From Bacteroidota bacterium (GTDB lineage: Bacteria > Bacteroidota > Bacteroidia > Cytophagales > Cyclobacteriaceae): DNA of 64,000 nucleotides. Made by a program: the position numbers and the translations under genes. Shown piece after piece: positions 1 to 8,360 of this stretch (position 1 is its first letter; each line of letters opens with the position of its first letter). The stretch lies in NCBI GenBank assembly GCA_018266055.1, contig JAFDYT010000005.1:248001-312000 (forward strand), given 5' to 3'. The notes below the pieces were generated by a model. The model had not been told where the DNA came from and searched no databases. It was given only the letters and a program-made list of their open reading frames with translations.

Positions 1-140
1 TCATTGGTGGCCGAAGGACAATGCCAGCTCGGGTCGGCAAAATTCCATTGAGTAATGTGGGCTGGAAGGGTATAGTAATTCCACACTTTTTTTGCGTCAG
101 CCTGTATAGTGGCCTGCACGGTAATTTTTGATTGGCTCAT
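1..140 (-). CDS. START-like (AHSA1/SRPBCC) domain protein, partial
   Basis: The reverse strand from an ATG at 140 reads MSQSKITVQATIQADAKKVW and continues through YYT and HITQWNF to CPSATN at the window edge, so only about 46 N-terminal residues are present. The opening, a short beta strand followed by an Asp-Ala-Lys-x-Val-Trp helix and then a QWNFADPSWHCPSA segment, is typical of the AHSA1-like branch of the SRPBCC fold, small cytosolic proteins with a hydrophobic ligand cavity. The ligand cannot be read from sequence. The gene runs off the left edge. No clear TAnnTTTG promoter was found upstream. Confidence 0.7.
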   Translation of the reverse strand, partial: MSQSKITVQATIQADAKKVWNYYTLPAHITQWNFADPSWHCPSATN

Positions 141-235
141 CTTTTAATAGTTTTTCAAAAACCTAAAAGTACGTTACGTTTTTGATATGAACAGGGGGTG
201 ATAACGACACCTTCGGGGGTGTATTACGGCACTGA

Positions 236-370
236 TTACTTCAAGCTCATTCGACCAAGAATTCCGACTAATAAACTGGACAATGCGGCGAACAGTAGCA
301 GGGGAATAAATAAAATGCCTGCAGTTATAAATAATAAGCTAAGTGAGAATCGGACCGCAGGAGTGTGCAT
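236..370 (-). CDS. Possible small membrane protein (44 aa)
   Basis: An ATG-started reading frame encodes 44 residues, with a long hydrophobic stretch from about residue 8 to 40 (beginning MHTPAVRFSLSLLF, ending GRMSLK) that could form one or two membrane spans. It lies in the otherwise empty stretch 141-517 on the same strand as both flanking genes. There is no family I recognise, no clear promoter, and T-rich sequence can give hydrophobic translations by chance, so this is only a candidate. The rest of 141-517 shows nothing recognisable. Confidence 0.3.
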   Translation of the reverse strand: MHTPAVRFSLSLLFITAGILFIPLLLFAALSSLLVGILGRMSLK

Positions 371-517
371 GAATATAGGGTTGTTTTAAATGAGCTGAAG
401 TCTGCTAATGAAGAGATGTGCTCTAAAAGCCGGCTTCTTCTACACAACACATAATCAGGGGCCCACCCTTATGGTAAATGAATTAATATTTCCCGCCTTA
501 AATGACTGATTTGGAAC

Positions 518-1642
518 CTACCAGAAAGAAGGTTTTTTATTAGTAGAATTTCTATATACGGTCAGACAACTGTCATATATCTCATCGATGGAGATTACTT
601 TGTAGGGAACATCTTTGGCGGTAAGCACGACCGCTCTCGTGACGATGGAGGAGGCCGCAAAATATCCGATCACTGGCGCAGCGTTACTGTTCAATGCAGT
701 AAAGTTGCCGCCGGTCTTGGGGCTGGGAGTTTGAAACAAATTGCTGCTGTTTGATTTTTGAATAGCAATTCTTTTCCAGAATGAGTACACCGCTTCCGAC
801 ACACTTAGTTGATCAACTTCAAAGTAGAGCTTATCGTACATCGTGCGGCGATTCGCTTCCGCAAAGCCAATCTTCAAGTCATTGATTTGACCGTTGTGTA
901 TAAATCGCTGATCCGAGAGTAGAGGGGTTTGGTTGTAACTCGTAATCCAGCAATCACAACAGGTACAAGCCGGGTGCAAGGATGTTCCTGCGCAAGGTGG
1001 GGCATCTGGCACCAGAACTACGTTACCGTCGATGGGAGGCCGACCTCCTGCAGGTACTTTTCGTGATCCAGGAAAGGTAAGCACGTGATAGGTTTGTGAG
1101 GTTCGCCACCACACCCGTCCTTCTTGTTCGGGCAGCACTTCGCTGTTGATGTAAATATTAAATCCGTTGGCCGAAGAGATCTGGAGGTTCGCCATACTAT
1201 CCTCTACCTGTTTAAACTCCTTCCGAATGGTGAAGTCGCCTACTGGCAATAATTTTTCGGCCGTTGATTGGTACACGTCACCTTTGGCCGTGGTCACCGT
1301 GAGGGTATAAGTTCTCCCCACTGTGCCTTGCATGGAGGTTGTAAAAAAATGACCTGTTGTTTTCTCCACAAGTTGCTCGTGGTTGCCCATGTCGTCTTCA
1401 ATTTTTACAGACGCACCTGAAAGTTCGCCGATAGACTCAATCTGATCTTGCACGGGAATAGTTTGAGAAACTATGATTTCGTATGGCCCGGGCTGGTTGG
1501 TGATCATGCCTTGTATTACAACTTCTTCCTGAAACTGAGTATAGTCTAACGGATAAGGAGTGACGCATGAACTGACCAGCATGGCGACGGCGGGAGCATA
1601 CCGGTAAACAAGACCTACGTGTTTTGTGATTAGGGTGGTCAA
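518..1642 (-). CDS. DUF4249-family lipoprotein
   Basis: The mature part, after a lipobox-like LVSSC, runs VTPYPLDYTQFQEEVVIQG and then an Ig-like region with TYTLTV and a Cys-rich stretch (CTCCDCW). This is the layout of DUF4249 proteins, outer-membrane-associated lipoproteins of Bacteroidota, often encoded beside TonB-dependent receptors. No receptor lies next to this one. The start is uncertain: there is no ATG before the lipobox, and the open frame extends back to a TTG at 1780. The TTG at 1642 was chosen because it gives a normal-length signal peptide with Lys/His/Arg followed by a hydrophobic core; TTGs at 1651 and 1678 are alternatives. Confidence 0.7.
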   Translation of the reverse strand: MTTLITKHVGLVYRYAPAVAMLVSSCVTPYPLDYTQFQEEVVIQGMITNQPGPYEIIVSQTIPVQDQIESIGELSGASVKIEDDMGNHEQLVEKTTGHFFTTSMQGTVGRTYTLTVTTAKGDVYQSTAEKLLPVGDFTIRKEFKQVEDSMANLQISSANGFNIYINSEVLPEQEGRVWWRTSQTYHVLTFPGSRKVPAGGRPPIDGNVVLVPDAPPCAGTSLHPACTCCDCWITSYNQTPLLSDQRFIHNGQINDLKIGFAEANRRTMYDKLYFEVDQLSVSEAVYSFWKRIAIQKSNSSNLFQTPSPKTGGNFTALNSNAAPVIGYFAASSIVTRAVVLTAKDVPYKVISIDEIYDSCLTVYRNSTNKKPSFW

Positions 1643-1873
1643 TGATCTCAACGCCTCATTCGTTTTTTGTCGGACCAAAATACTAATAAATTCCAATGCG
1701 GGTTTTAGTTTTCCTTTTAGCACGTTTTTACCGATTTGACCGGCTTGTAATTTGGAATAGCTGAGGCACAACAAATTCAAACTGTATAGATATCAGAGGC
1801 GGCGCCGCTCCTCTATTTACAATTAAAAAAATAAAGCCCAATCCCGTATATTGCTGTATATCTTCCCATCACC

Positions 1874-3694
1874 ATGAAAAAAATAATTACACTCTTCTTC
1901 GCTTTCATCGCTGTGTGTGCATTCTCACAGAAAAAAAATGCGCCCGACAATCGCCTGGCTGGCGTGGATGCCAAGCTGCAGGCTATTCTCGCCGACTGGC
2001 ATGTGGCTGGCTTTGCCGTGGCCGTGGTAGAGAAAGACAAAATTGTATATGCCAAAGGCTTTGGCTTCCGCGACCTGGAAAACAAAAAGCCTGTAACGCC
2101 CAACACGCTCTTTGCCATCGGCAGTTGTAGCAAAGCGTTCACCTCTGGCTTGCTGGGAATCTTGCGCAATGAAGACAAAGTTTCGTTTGACGAAAAGCCT
2201 TCCAAGTATGTTCCTGAATTAAAATTCTATAACGATGAGATGAACAACGGCATCATTGTAAAAGATTTAATGAGCCACCGCACAGGCCTTGGTCGTCATG
2301 ACCTGAGCTGGTATTTTTTCAATTCGCCATCCAAAGACAGTCTGGTGCGCCGCATACAATATATGGAGCCGTTTACCGGCGTGCGCAAGCAGTGGTACTA
2401 CAACAACTTCATGTTCTTGACACAAGGCGTAATCGCTGAAAGAATCACCGGTCAGAGCTGGGAGAAAAATATTGCCGACCGATTTTTCAAGCCGCTTGGC
2501 ATGAACACGTCGAATGTGTCCATCGCCGAATTAGAAAAAAGTGCTGAACCTTCTCTTGGCTACGGCTTGAAGAACGATACCGAAATAAAAAAACTCGATT
2601 ACTATAACATCAGCGGCATGGCGCCAGCGGGCAGCATTAACAGCAGTGTGAATGAAATGGCCAACTGGGTGAATGCCTGGATTCACGGCGGCAAATTCAA
2701 TGGGAAAGAAGTGTTACCGTCGAGCTATGTTTCTGAGGCGATGAGTTCGCAAATGATCGTGGGTGGTGCGCTTCCCAGCAAAGAGCATCCCGACGTGCAG
2801 TTTGCCAACTATGGCTACGGTTGGTTTCTCGCTTCTTATAAGGGACATTATCGCGTAGAGCACGGCGGCAACATCGATGGCTTTTCGGCCAGCACTTCCT
2901 TCTTCCCCAGCGACAGCGTGGGCATTGTAGTGCTTGTCAACCAAAACGGATCTCCGGTGCCTTCCATCGTGCGCAACATCATCGCCGACCGTATGCTCGG
3001 CGTAGCGCAGAGCGACTGGAGCAAGGAGCTGAAAGACGCCAGAGATAAAAACAAGAAGGAAGAAAAGGACACCCAAAAGAAAAAGTCATCTTCGGTAAAA
3101 AAAGGAACACATCCTTCACATCTTCCTGAAGAATTTGAAGGAGGCTATTCGGCTGAAGGCTACGGCAAGTTCACTATCAGGGCCGTGCACGATTCGCTTT
3201 TCGCGAAGATGGGCCACAACACCTATTGGCTGAAACACTATCACTACGATGTGTTCGAACCTTTTGAAGTCGATAAATTCCACAAGATTGACACTGCCGA
3301 ACACGGCAACATGCGCTTCAATTTTATTAGCGGACTAAACGGCGAGATTGAGCGCGTGGCGATCAACGACATTGAGCCCACATTAAAAAAACCAATTGAG
3401 TTTGTGCGCCAGGCAGCCGCCAAAGACATCAAACCCGAAGAGCTGAAAAAATATGTGGGTGATTACGAGATGGCCGGAATGATTGCCAAAGTTTTTGTGA
3501 AAGCTGAAAAGACACTGTTCCTTTTTGTGCAGGGACAACCTGAATACGAACTCGTATTTTTGGGCAATAATAAATTTGCGATCAAAAACCTGACAGGCTA
3601 CAAACTGGAGTTTGAACAAAGCGCCGACGGAAAAATTCTGGGCGTAGCGTTTGTTCAGCCGAACGGAACCTTCAAAGCCAAACGAAAAAATTAA
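1874..3694 (+). CDS. Serine hydrolase, class C beta-lactamase/penicillin-binding-like
   Basis: A 606-residue exported protein with signal peptide MKKIITLFFAFIAVCAFSQ. The nucleophile motif SxxK is S84-C-S-K87 (in AIGSCSKAFTSG), the tyrosine motif is YYNN at about 176-179, and EHGG near 325 stands in for the KTG box. After about residue 385 comes a Lys/Glu-rich linker (KKEEKDTQKKKSSS) and then a C-terminal beta domain resembling DUF3471. The family includes beta-lactamases, D-aminopeptidases and esterases; the substrate cannot be called and resistance should not be assumed. The next gene starts 6 bases downstream in the same direction, so the two may be co-transcribed. Confidence 0.85.
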   Translation: MKKIITLFFAFIAVCAFSQKKNAPDNRLAGVDAKLQAILADWHVAGFAVAVVEKDKIVYAKGFGFRDLENKKPVTPNTLFAIGSCSKAFTSGLLGILRNEDKVSFDEKPSKYVPELKFYNDEMNNGIIVKDLMSHRTGLGRHDLSWYFFNSPSKDSLVRRIQYMEPFTGVRKQWYYNNFMFLTQGVIAERITGQSWEKNIADRFFKPLGMNTSNVSIAELEKSAEPSLGYGLKNDTEIKKLDYYNISGMAPAGSINSSVNEMANWVNAWIHGGKFNGKEVLPSSYVSEAMSSQMIVGGALPSKEHPDVQFANYGYGWFLASYKGHYRVEHGGNIDGFSASTSFFPSDSVGIVVLVNQNGSPVPSIVRNIIADRMLGVAQSDWSKELKDARDKNKKEEKDTQKKKSSSVKKGTHPSHLPEEFEGGYSAEGYGKFTIRAVHDSLFAKMGHNTYWLKHYHYDVFEPFEVDKFHKIDTAEHGNMRFNFISGLNGEIERVAINDIEPTLKKPIEFVRQAAAKDIKPEELKKYVGDYEMAGMIAKVFVKAEKTLFLFVQGQPEYELVFLGNNKFAIKNLTGYKLEFEQSADGKILGVAFVQPNGTFKAKRKN

Positions 3695-3700
3695 AACAAC

Positions 3701-4654
3701 ATGAACAGACGCCAATTCATCCACTCGTCCGCAGCCCTTACGGCGGGCGCTTTCCTGGCTGGCCAGGAAGCCTTTGCTTCACCGGCATTATTAAAAAATG
3801 TAGGCATCGGCCTTTTTTCGCTACCTAAATTATTGGAAAAAGATTTTGGCGCTGCCATTCATATGCTCAGCGAAATGGGTTACCGCGAAGCGGAATTATT
3901 CGGACCGTATCCTTTTAGCGACAAAGCGACGATCGAGCGTTGGGCAGCATTGGGCAACATGCTCGGTTTTAGCGGTAGCGGTTTTTTTGGAAAGCCAGCC
4001 AAAGAAGTCGGCGAGATTTTCAAAGCAAACAACATAAAGGTTCCATCAATACATACTGACCTCGAAACCTTGCGTCACAACATGGGCCAGCTTGGCGAGG
4101 CAGGCCACACACTCGGCTTTACATACGCAGTGCTGCCCGCCATTCCTCCGGAAAACCGAAAGACGATGGACGACTACAAAAAAATCAGCGACGAGTTTAA
4201 TAAGATCGGCGAGGAAGCGAAGAAGGCAGGTATAAAATTCGGATATCACAACCACGGCTATGGCCTGCACGAAATGGAAGGCAAAGTGCCGTTGCAATTC
4301 ATTCTGGAGAACACAGATCCGAAGTTGGTGTTTCTCGAAATGGATTTGTATTGGACAGTAGCCGGCGGCGCCGACCCGATTACTTATTTGAAAAAATACG
4401 AAGGCCGCTACACCATGATGCACGTGAAGAATATGAAAAAACTCATGCACTTCTCTGGCGATGGCAACGACCCGGCGCAGTGGATGGAATTGTTCCCCTA
4501 CATGACCACCGCCGACGATGGCGTTTTGGATCTGAAATCTATTCTGGCGACAGCCAGAGAAACCGGAGTGAAACATTTCTTCGTAGAGCAAGATCTGGTG
4601 AAGGATCCGGAAATTGCGCTCAAGAAAAGTATTGATTACCTGAAGTCTTTGTAA
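3701..4654 (+). CDS. Sugar phosphate isomerase/epimerase-like TIM-barrel protein
   Basis: 317 residues. The N-terminus MNRRQFIHSSAALTAGAF is a Tat signal with a twin arginine, suggesting export in folded form. The rest is a xylose-isomerase-like TIM barrel (AP endonuclease 2 superfamily): GIGLFSLP strand, GYREAELFGPYPF, IPSIHTDLE-like segment, a metal-site YHNHGYG, FLEMDLYWTVAGG and HVKNMKK. These Glu/His/Asp positions fit the family's divalent metal site. Bacteroidota encode many such periplasmic paralogues in carbohydrate loci; the substrate is not predictable here. It follows the serine hydrolase by 6 bases and precedes a small gene by 5 bases, consistent with one transcript. Confidence 0.85.
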   Translation: MNRRQFIHSSAALTAGAFLAGQEAFASPALLKNVGIGLFSLPKLLEKDFGAAIHMLSEMGYREAELFGPYPFSDKATIERWAALGNMLGFSGSGFFGKPAKEVGEIFKANNIKVPSIHTDLETLRHNMGQLGEAGHTLGFTYAVLPAIPPENRKTMDDYKKISDEFNKIGEEAKKAGIKFGYHNHGYGLHEMEGKVPLQFILENTDPKLVFLEMDLYWTVAGGADPITYLKKYEGRYTMMHVKNMKKLMHFSGDGNDPAQWMELFPYMTTADDGVLDLKSILATARETGVKHFFVEQDLVKDPEIALKKSIDYLKSL

Positions 4655-4659
4655 ATAAA

Positions 4660-5025
4660 ATGTTCAACGATCCCGAACTCAACGGCAAGTATTTAGGAAC
4701 CATTAGTTCTGATTTCATCAAAGTAGCCGACACACTTAAAGAAGCGTCGTATCAAATTCGCAAAGGCGGATTTGAATATCCGGTGTTTGCCATTTCAAAG
4801 AAGGACATCCCGATCGGGCAGTTGCTCATCGGCAAATTTGAACTGAACCTCGACTGGAATTATTATGCGTCGTTTATGGATGAGTTTGTACAACGCGAAC
4901 TCATCGCTACCGACAAGCAGGAAGATTTCATCAAAGCCTACAAAGACCCTGACGAGTTCTGTTGCCTGTTCGTAGTCGATGAAGATTTTACCAGCTTTGT
5001 TTTTATTCCGTATCCGGAAGACTAG
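4660..5025 (+). CDS. Conserved hypothetical protein (121 aa)
   Basis: A soluble, acidic 121-residue protein without signal peptide or membrane span, starting MFNDPELNGKYLGTISSDF and ending FVFIPYPED. Low-complexity and coiled-coil features are absent; the alternating hydrophobic pattern in the second half (CCLFVVDEDFTSFVFIPY) suggests a mixed alpha/beta fold. I do not recognise a characterised family. It begins 5 bases after the isomerase-like gene and is probably the last gene of that transcript, followed by an inverted repeat at 5043-5077. Confidence 0.7.
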   Translation: MFNDPELNGKYLGTISSDFIKVADTLKEASYQIRKGGFEYPVFAISKKDIPIGQLLIGKFELNLDWNYYASFMDEFVQRELIATDKQEDFIKAYKDPDEFCCLFVVDEDFTSFVFIPYPED

Positions 5026-5042
5026 CTCAAAGTGTTAAGTGA

Positions 5043-5077
5043 TAAGTTCTAAGTTCCTACTCACAACTTAGAACTTA
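5043..5077. repeat. Perfect 13-bp inverted repeat
   Basis: TAAGTTCTAAGTT is followed by a 9-base spacer and AACTTAGAACTTA, giving a perfect 13-bp stem. Further copies of the AACTTA word follow to 5095. It sits between two convergent genes and could act as a bidirectional terminator, though it has no GC-rich stem and may instead be a simple extragenic palindrome. Confidence 0.7.
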
Positions 5078-5093
5078 AAACTTACAACTTAAC

Positions 5094-6122
5094 TTAAAAA
5101 TGCTTCCATCCCTGTGCCTGAATCGGTACGACGGTTCCTTGTTTTGAGATCATCAGGTGTTGACTGGCGTTGTCGTGCAGGTGGCCGATGAAATGAATGT
5201 CGGCGTGGTTTTTCAGCGTTTCAAAATCCGAAGGTTTGATGGTAAAGAGTAGTTCATAGTCTTCGCCTCCGTTCATAGCCGTTGTGGTCGGGTCGATGTG
5301 AAATTCAATAGCAGTCTCGTACGTCTGCGAGTCGATCGGTATTTTTTCTTCAAAGATTTTTATTCCGGCTCCGGAATTTTTGGCCAGGTGAAGTAATTCA
5401 CTTGCCAACCCATCCGAAACATCGATCATAGAAGTGGGCACGATATTTTTCTCTGCGAGTTCGTGCACAATGTCCATACGAGCCTCGGGCTTTAGCTGGC
5501 GGCCTACCATGTATTCATATTTCTCCAGGTCGGGCTGCATGTTCGGGTTGGTTTGAAACACTTCCTTTTCGCGTGCCAATACTTGCAAGCCCATAAAAGC
5601 AGCACCAAGGTCGCCGGTCACACAAATGATGTCGTTTGGTTTGCCGCCGCTGCGCAGCACAGTTTTGTCTTTGGCCGCCCGGCCAATTGCTGTAATAGAA
5701 ATAACCAACCCCGACGGAGAGGACGTAGTATCGCCGCCTACCAGATCTACCTTATAATTGGAGCATGCTGCGCGGATTCCTTCATAGAGCATATCGACGG
5801 CCTCCAAAGAAAAGCGGTTGCTGATGCCAAGAGCTACCACAATTTGCTCGGGTTTGCCGTTCATGGCCGCAATGTCGCTTACGTTTACCGCCACGGCTTT
5901 GTAGCCCAAGTGCTGCAGCGGCATATACGACAGGTCAAAATGAATTCCCTCCAGCAGCATGTCCGTGGAGACAAGCAAGTTTTCAGTGCCGATGTCAATT
6001 ACCGCGGTGTCGTCGCCAATGCCTTTTAGCGATGTAAGATTCTGAAGTGAAAAACCATTTTTTATCCGGTCGATTAATCCGAATTCCCCTAAATCAGCGA
6101 TTTCTGTGCGTTTGGCAGCCAT
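5094..6122 (-). CDS. thiL: Thiamine-monophosphate kinase
   Basis: Phosphorylates thiamine monophosphate to the active cofactor thiamine diphosphate in the cytosol. Family marks are visible: GEFGLIDRIK at the N-terminus, GIGDDTAVI metal/ATP loop, STDMLLEGIHFDL, VSDIAAMNGKPEQ, GGDTTSSPSG, MIDVSDGLASEL and GGEDYELLFT. The frame is open further upstream, but the ATG at 6122 (MAAKRTEIADLGEFGL) gives the usual length of 342 residues. No other thiamine gene is nearby, so it stands alone. Convergent with the small gene upstream across the inverted repeat. Confidence 0.95.
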   Translation of the reverse strand: MAAKRTEIADLGEFGLIDRIKNGFSLQNLTSLKGIGDDTAVIDIGTENLLVSTDMLLEGIHFDLSYMPLQHLGYKAVAVNVSDIAAMNGKPEQIVVALGISNRFSLEAVDMLYEGIRAACSNYKVDLVGGDTTSSPSGLVISITAIGRAAKDKTVLRSGGKPNDIICVTGDLGAAFMGLQVLAREKEVFQTNPNMQPDLEKYEYMVGRQLKPEARMDIVHELAEKNIVPTSMIDVSDGLASELLHLAKNSGAGIKIFEEKIPIDSQTYETAIEFHIDPTTTAMNGGEDYELLFTIKPSDFETLKNHADIHFIGHLHDNASQHLMISKQGTVVPIQAQGWKHF

Positions 6123-6240
6123 GTAGTAAGTGTTAATCGACGGCTTTGGCGTCGGTTCATCCTGCAAAAGTACTACTTGCAGAGGAAGCAACTGCTATGG
6201 CGCCAGACTTCGGTATTTAGAGCTAGCAAATCAAACGAAA

Positions 6241-6399
6241 ATGAAAAAGTGGCTTGTACTATTTGTCTCGGCTTTGATCACCACGGCGGCTTGTACAACT
6301 CCAAAGGCGTATTACCAGACTTCTATTGGAAAGAAAAAACAGAAGTACTACAACTCCATCCAGTTTGGTCAGAAAGAACGGCCGAAGATGAAGTTTTAA
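6241..6399 (+). CDS. Small lipoprotein (52 aa)
   Basis: Starts at the ATG at 6241 with MKKWLVLFVSALITTAAC, a lipoprotein signal peptide with lipobox ITTAAC, followed by a short basic mature part (TTPKAYYQTSIGKKKQKYYN ending PKMKF). The mature peptide is only about 35 residues and Lys/Tyr/Gln-rich. I know no function. An upstream in-frame start at 6130 is possible but would bury the signal peptide. Its stop codon overlaps the stop of the convergent gene in a shared TTAA. Confidence 0.7.
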   Translation: MKKWLVLFVSALITTAACTTPKAYYQTSIGKKKQKYYNSIQFGQKERPKMKF

Positions 6400-7109
6400 A
6401 ATGTAATCGTGATGGCTTTGTGCTGTCCTGGCGCAAGATTGAGCGTATCGTAGGTAACAATCCGGTTTCCCGCTTTCACTTTGACAGTTTCCATAAACAC
6501 GGGCTGGTTGGCCTGAATTTCAATGGGGTTGCCCGGTAATTCTGACCATGAGATGGCGGGACCGCACACAGAGTTTCCGAATTTAGAGATAAAAGTACTT
6601 CCCAGATAGTCGCCATTAGACGAAGCGATGGCACCCGGATTAGTAATCGTAAGGTCCAGAAAGGCCTTGGCGGGAATGATGTACTGGTCATACACGGTAG
6701 TATCCCGTTTGAGCGGAGGAAGACCTATTTTAGTATTGTCAGCATTGGAAGAGCAGAGATAGTACTTTGTTTTGTCGATACTCATGGTGATTTGATAGTA
6801 TGCCTGCAACTCGTCTTCCTTTATGGCAAAAGTGAAGTTAAAATTGCCCGAAGCGTCTGTCCGTGCGGTGGCTTTTTCGCGCAGTGTTCCTCCCGGGCTG
6901 CCAGACGGGCCGATGAAGCAGGATAAAGTTAAGTTGAGATTGGCCAGCGCGGAGTTTCCTCCGTCGGTCAAAAACTTTCCCGAAACAGTGGTGCAATGCG
7001 ACGAACAGTTTTGACTCCCCAAATCATTTTCTTGCCTGATGCAACTATCCAGAACGCTCAATAACGCGACGAAGAAAAATGATAAGCCGATAAGTAAAAT
7101 TCTTTTCAT
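6396..7109 (-). CDS. Hypothetical lipoprotein with Ig/carboxypeptidase-regulatory-like fold
   Basis: 237 residues from the ATG at 7109 (MKRILLIGLSFFFVALLSVLDSC), a lipoprotein signal with Cys at the cleavage site. The mature part has a Cys pair (CSSHC), then a stretch like the beta-sandwich seen in carboxypeptidase regulatory-like domains (TVSGKFLTDGG, TARTDASGNFNFTF), ending with a short strand-rich tail (HKAITITF). Probably attached to a membrane facing the periplasm or cell surface. Function unknown. It lies one base downstream of moeA on the same strand, so it could be co-transcribed with it by read-through. Confidence 0.65.
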   Translation of the reverse strand: MKRILLIGLSFFFVALLSVLDSCIRQENDLGSQNCSSHCTTVSGKFLTDGGNSALANLNLTLSCFIGPSGSPGGTLREKATARTDASGNFNFTFAIKEDELQAYYQITMSIDKTKYYLCSSNADNTKIGLPPLKRDTTVYDQYIIPAKAFLDLTITNPGAIASSNGDYLGSTFISKFGNSVCGPAISWSELPGNPIEIQANQPVFMETVKVKAGNRIVTYDTLNLAPGQHKAITITF

Positions 7110-7134
7110 CGGGACAGGATAAGCCTTCATCAAA

Positions 7135-8319
7135 TTAACGAAATGAAATCAATGGAAATGTTTCGCCTGTGTTAAATTCCGAACGATCAAGCGGCAATTC
7201 CAGAAAGCCATCCACGTCTTTCAGGTTCGCAAAGTCGCCCGAGCCGCCGCCGGCTGCGGGGTAGGCCATGAGTTGACCACTTTCGTTCTTGATTTTTACT
7301 TGTAAAAAATAAGTCAGCTTGGGCGGAAATGAAAAATCCGTGGCCAGCACCGCCGACTCTTTTAATACCTCCGTTCTCAGGCTCTTCAAAAGCCACGGTT
7401 TCACATAGCGATGAAAGCACATAAAAGTAGAAACCGGATTTCCCGGAAGGGCAAACACCGTATTTCGTGGCGATTGCCCAAACCACATGGGCTTGCCCGG
7501 CCGCTGGCTTACCTGGTGAAATATTTTTTTCACGCCAAGTGACTCCAGCACCTTAGGCACAAAATCAAACTTGCCTTTTGACACCCCTCCTGATAAAATA
7601 ATGAGCTCGTAGTTTTCCAGCAGGCTTTTAATCTTTTCTTCCAGTTCTGTTTTATCGTCGGCCAGATGAAAAACACGCGCATTGCAGCCCGTCTCAGCCA
7701 GGGCAGCCGCCAGCGCATAGCTGTTGGATTTGCGAATCTGATGAGGGAGCGGAGTTTCTCCGACATCTACCAGTTCATCGCCTGTGGAAACAATCGCCGC
7801 CGTAGGATTTTTATACACAGCTACAGTCGTTTTTCCTACCGAAGCCAGCAGCGCAACTTCGGCCGGTGAAATTCGAAATCCTTTACTTAATAATAATGCG
7901 CCCTTTTGCGCGTCACTTCCTTGCCGGTGAATGTTCTGACCTTTGCTAACTGCCTCAAGCACGGTCACTAATTTTTCATTAATCGAAAGATGTTCGTATG
8001 GAATCACCGTGTCCGCGCCGTCAGGGAGCGGGGCACCCGTCATGATTTCAAAACAAAAGGCGCTGTCAGTCAGTTGTTGCTTGGGTTGGCCGGCGGCCTG
8101 CACCCCGCCGATGGCAAACCTGTGCTGCCCGGTTTGGTACTGATCAAAAGCGATGGCAATGCCATCCATTGTAGCCCGGTGAAACGGCGGCAAGTCACGG
8201 TCGGCAGCAATCTCTTCGGCCAATATCCTTCCATGCGCGGAGGTCAACGGAACAAACTCAACAGATGGATTAAATAAATGCTCGAGAATAATTCGCTTAG
8301 CTTCGGCCACGCTCACCAT
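7135..8319 (-). CDS. moeA: Molybdopterin molybdotransferase
   Basis: Inserts molybdate into adenylylated molybdopterin in the last step of molybdenum cofactor synthesis. 394 residues, normal length for MoeA. Visible marks: DRDLPPFHRATMDGIA near the N-terminus, MTGAPLPDGADTVIPYE, the MoCF-binding segment IVSTGDELVD and SGGVSKGKFDFVP, QRPGKPMWFG and FALPGNPVSTF. Divergent from moaC across 41 bases, which must hold both promoters. No molybdoenzyme is encoded in the window, so the cofactor's user lies elsewhere. Confidence 0.95.
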   Translation of the reverse strand: MVSVAEAKRIILEHLFNPSVEFVPLTSAHGRILAEEIAADRDLPPFHRATMDGIAIAFDQYQTGQHRFAIGGVQAAGQPKQQLTDSAFCFEIMTGAPLPDGADTVIPYEHLSINEKLVTVLEAVSKGQNIHRQGSDAQKGALLLSKGFRISPAEVALLASVGKTTVAVYKNPTAAIVSTGDELVDVGETPLPHQIRKSNSYALAAALAETGCNARVFHLADDKTELEEKIKSLLENYELIILSGGVSKGKFDFVPKVLESLGVKKIFHQVSQRPGKPMWFGQSPRNTVFALPGNPVSTFMCFHRYVKPWLLKSLRTEVLKESAVLATDFSFPPKLTYFLQVKIKNESGQLMAYPAAGGGSGDFANLKDVDGFLELPLDRSEFNTGETFPLISFR

Positions 8320-8360
8320 CGAATGTGTAATTTTGTTTGAGGCAAGTTACGCATTGAACC

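Noticed and set aside
1797-1816. GC-rich palindrome GCGGCGCCGC between the DUF4249 and beta-lactamase-like genes
   Set aside because: Palindromic, but no T-run follows and it lies between divergent starts, so a terminator is unlikely; no further support.
1813-2205. A 130-codon antisense frame over the start of the beta-lactamase-like gene
   Set aside because: The forward gene has a signal peptide and SxxK motif in this stretch; the antisense translation looks like low-complexity shadow.
4046-4591. A 181-codon antisense frame in the sugar isomerase-like gene
   Set aside because: Fully inside a well-supported gene in the opposite strand; no independent evidence.
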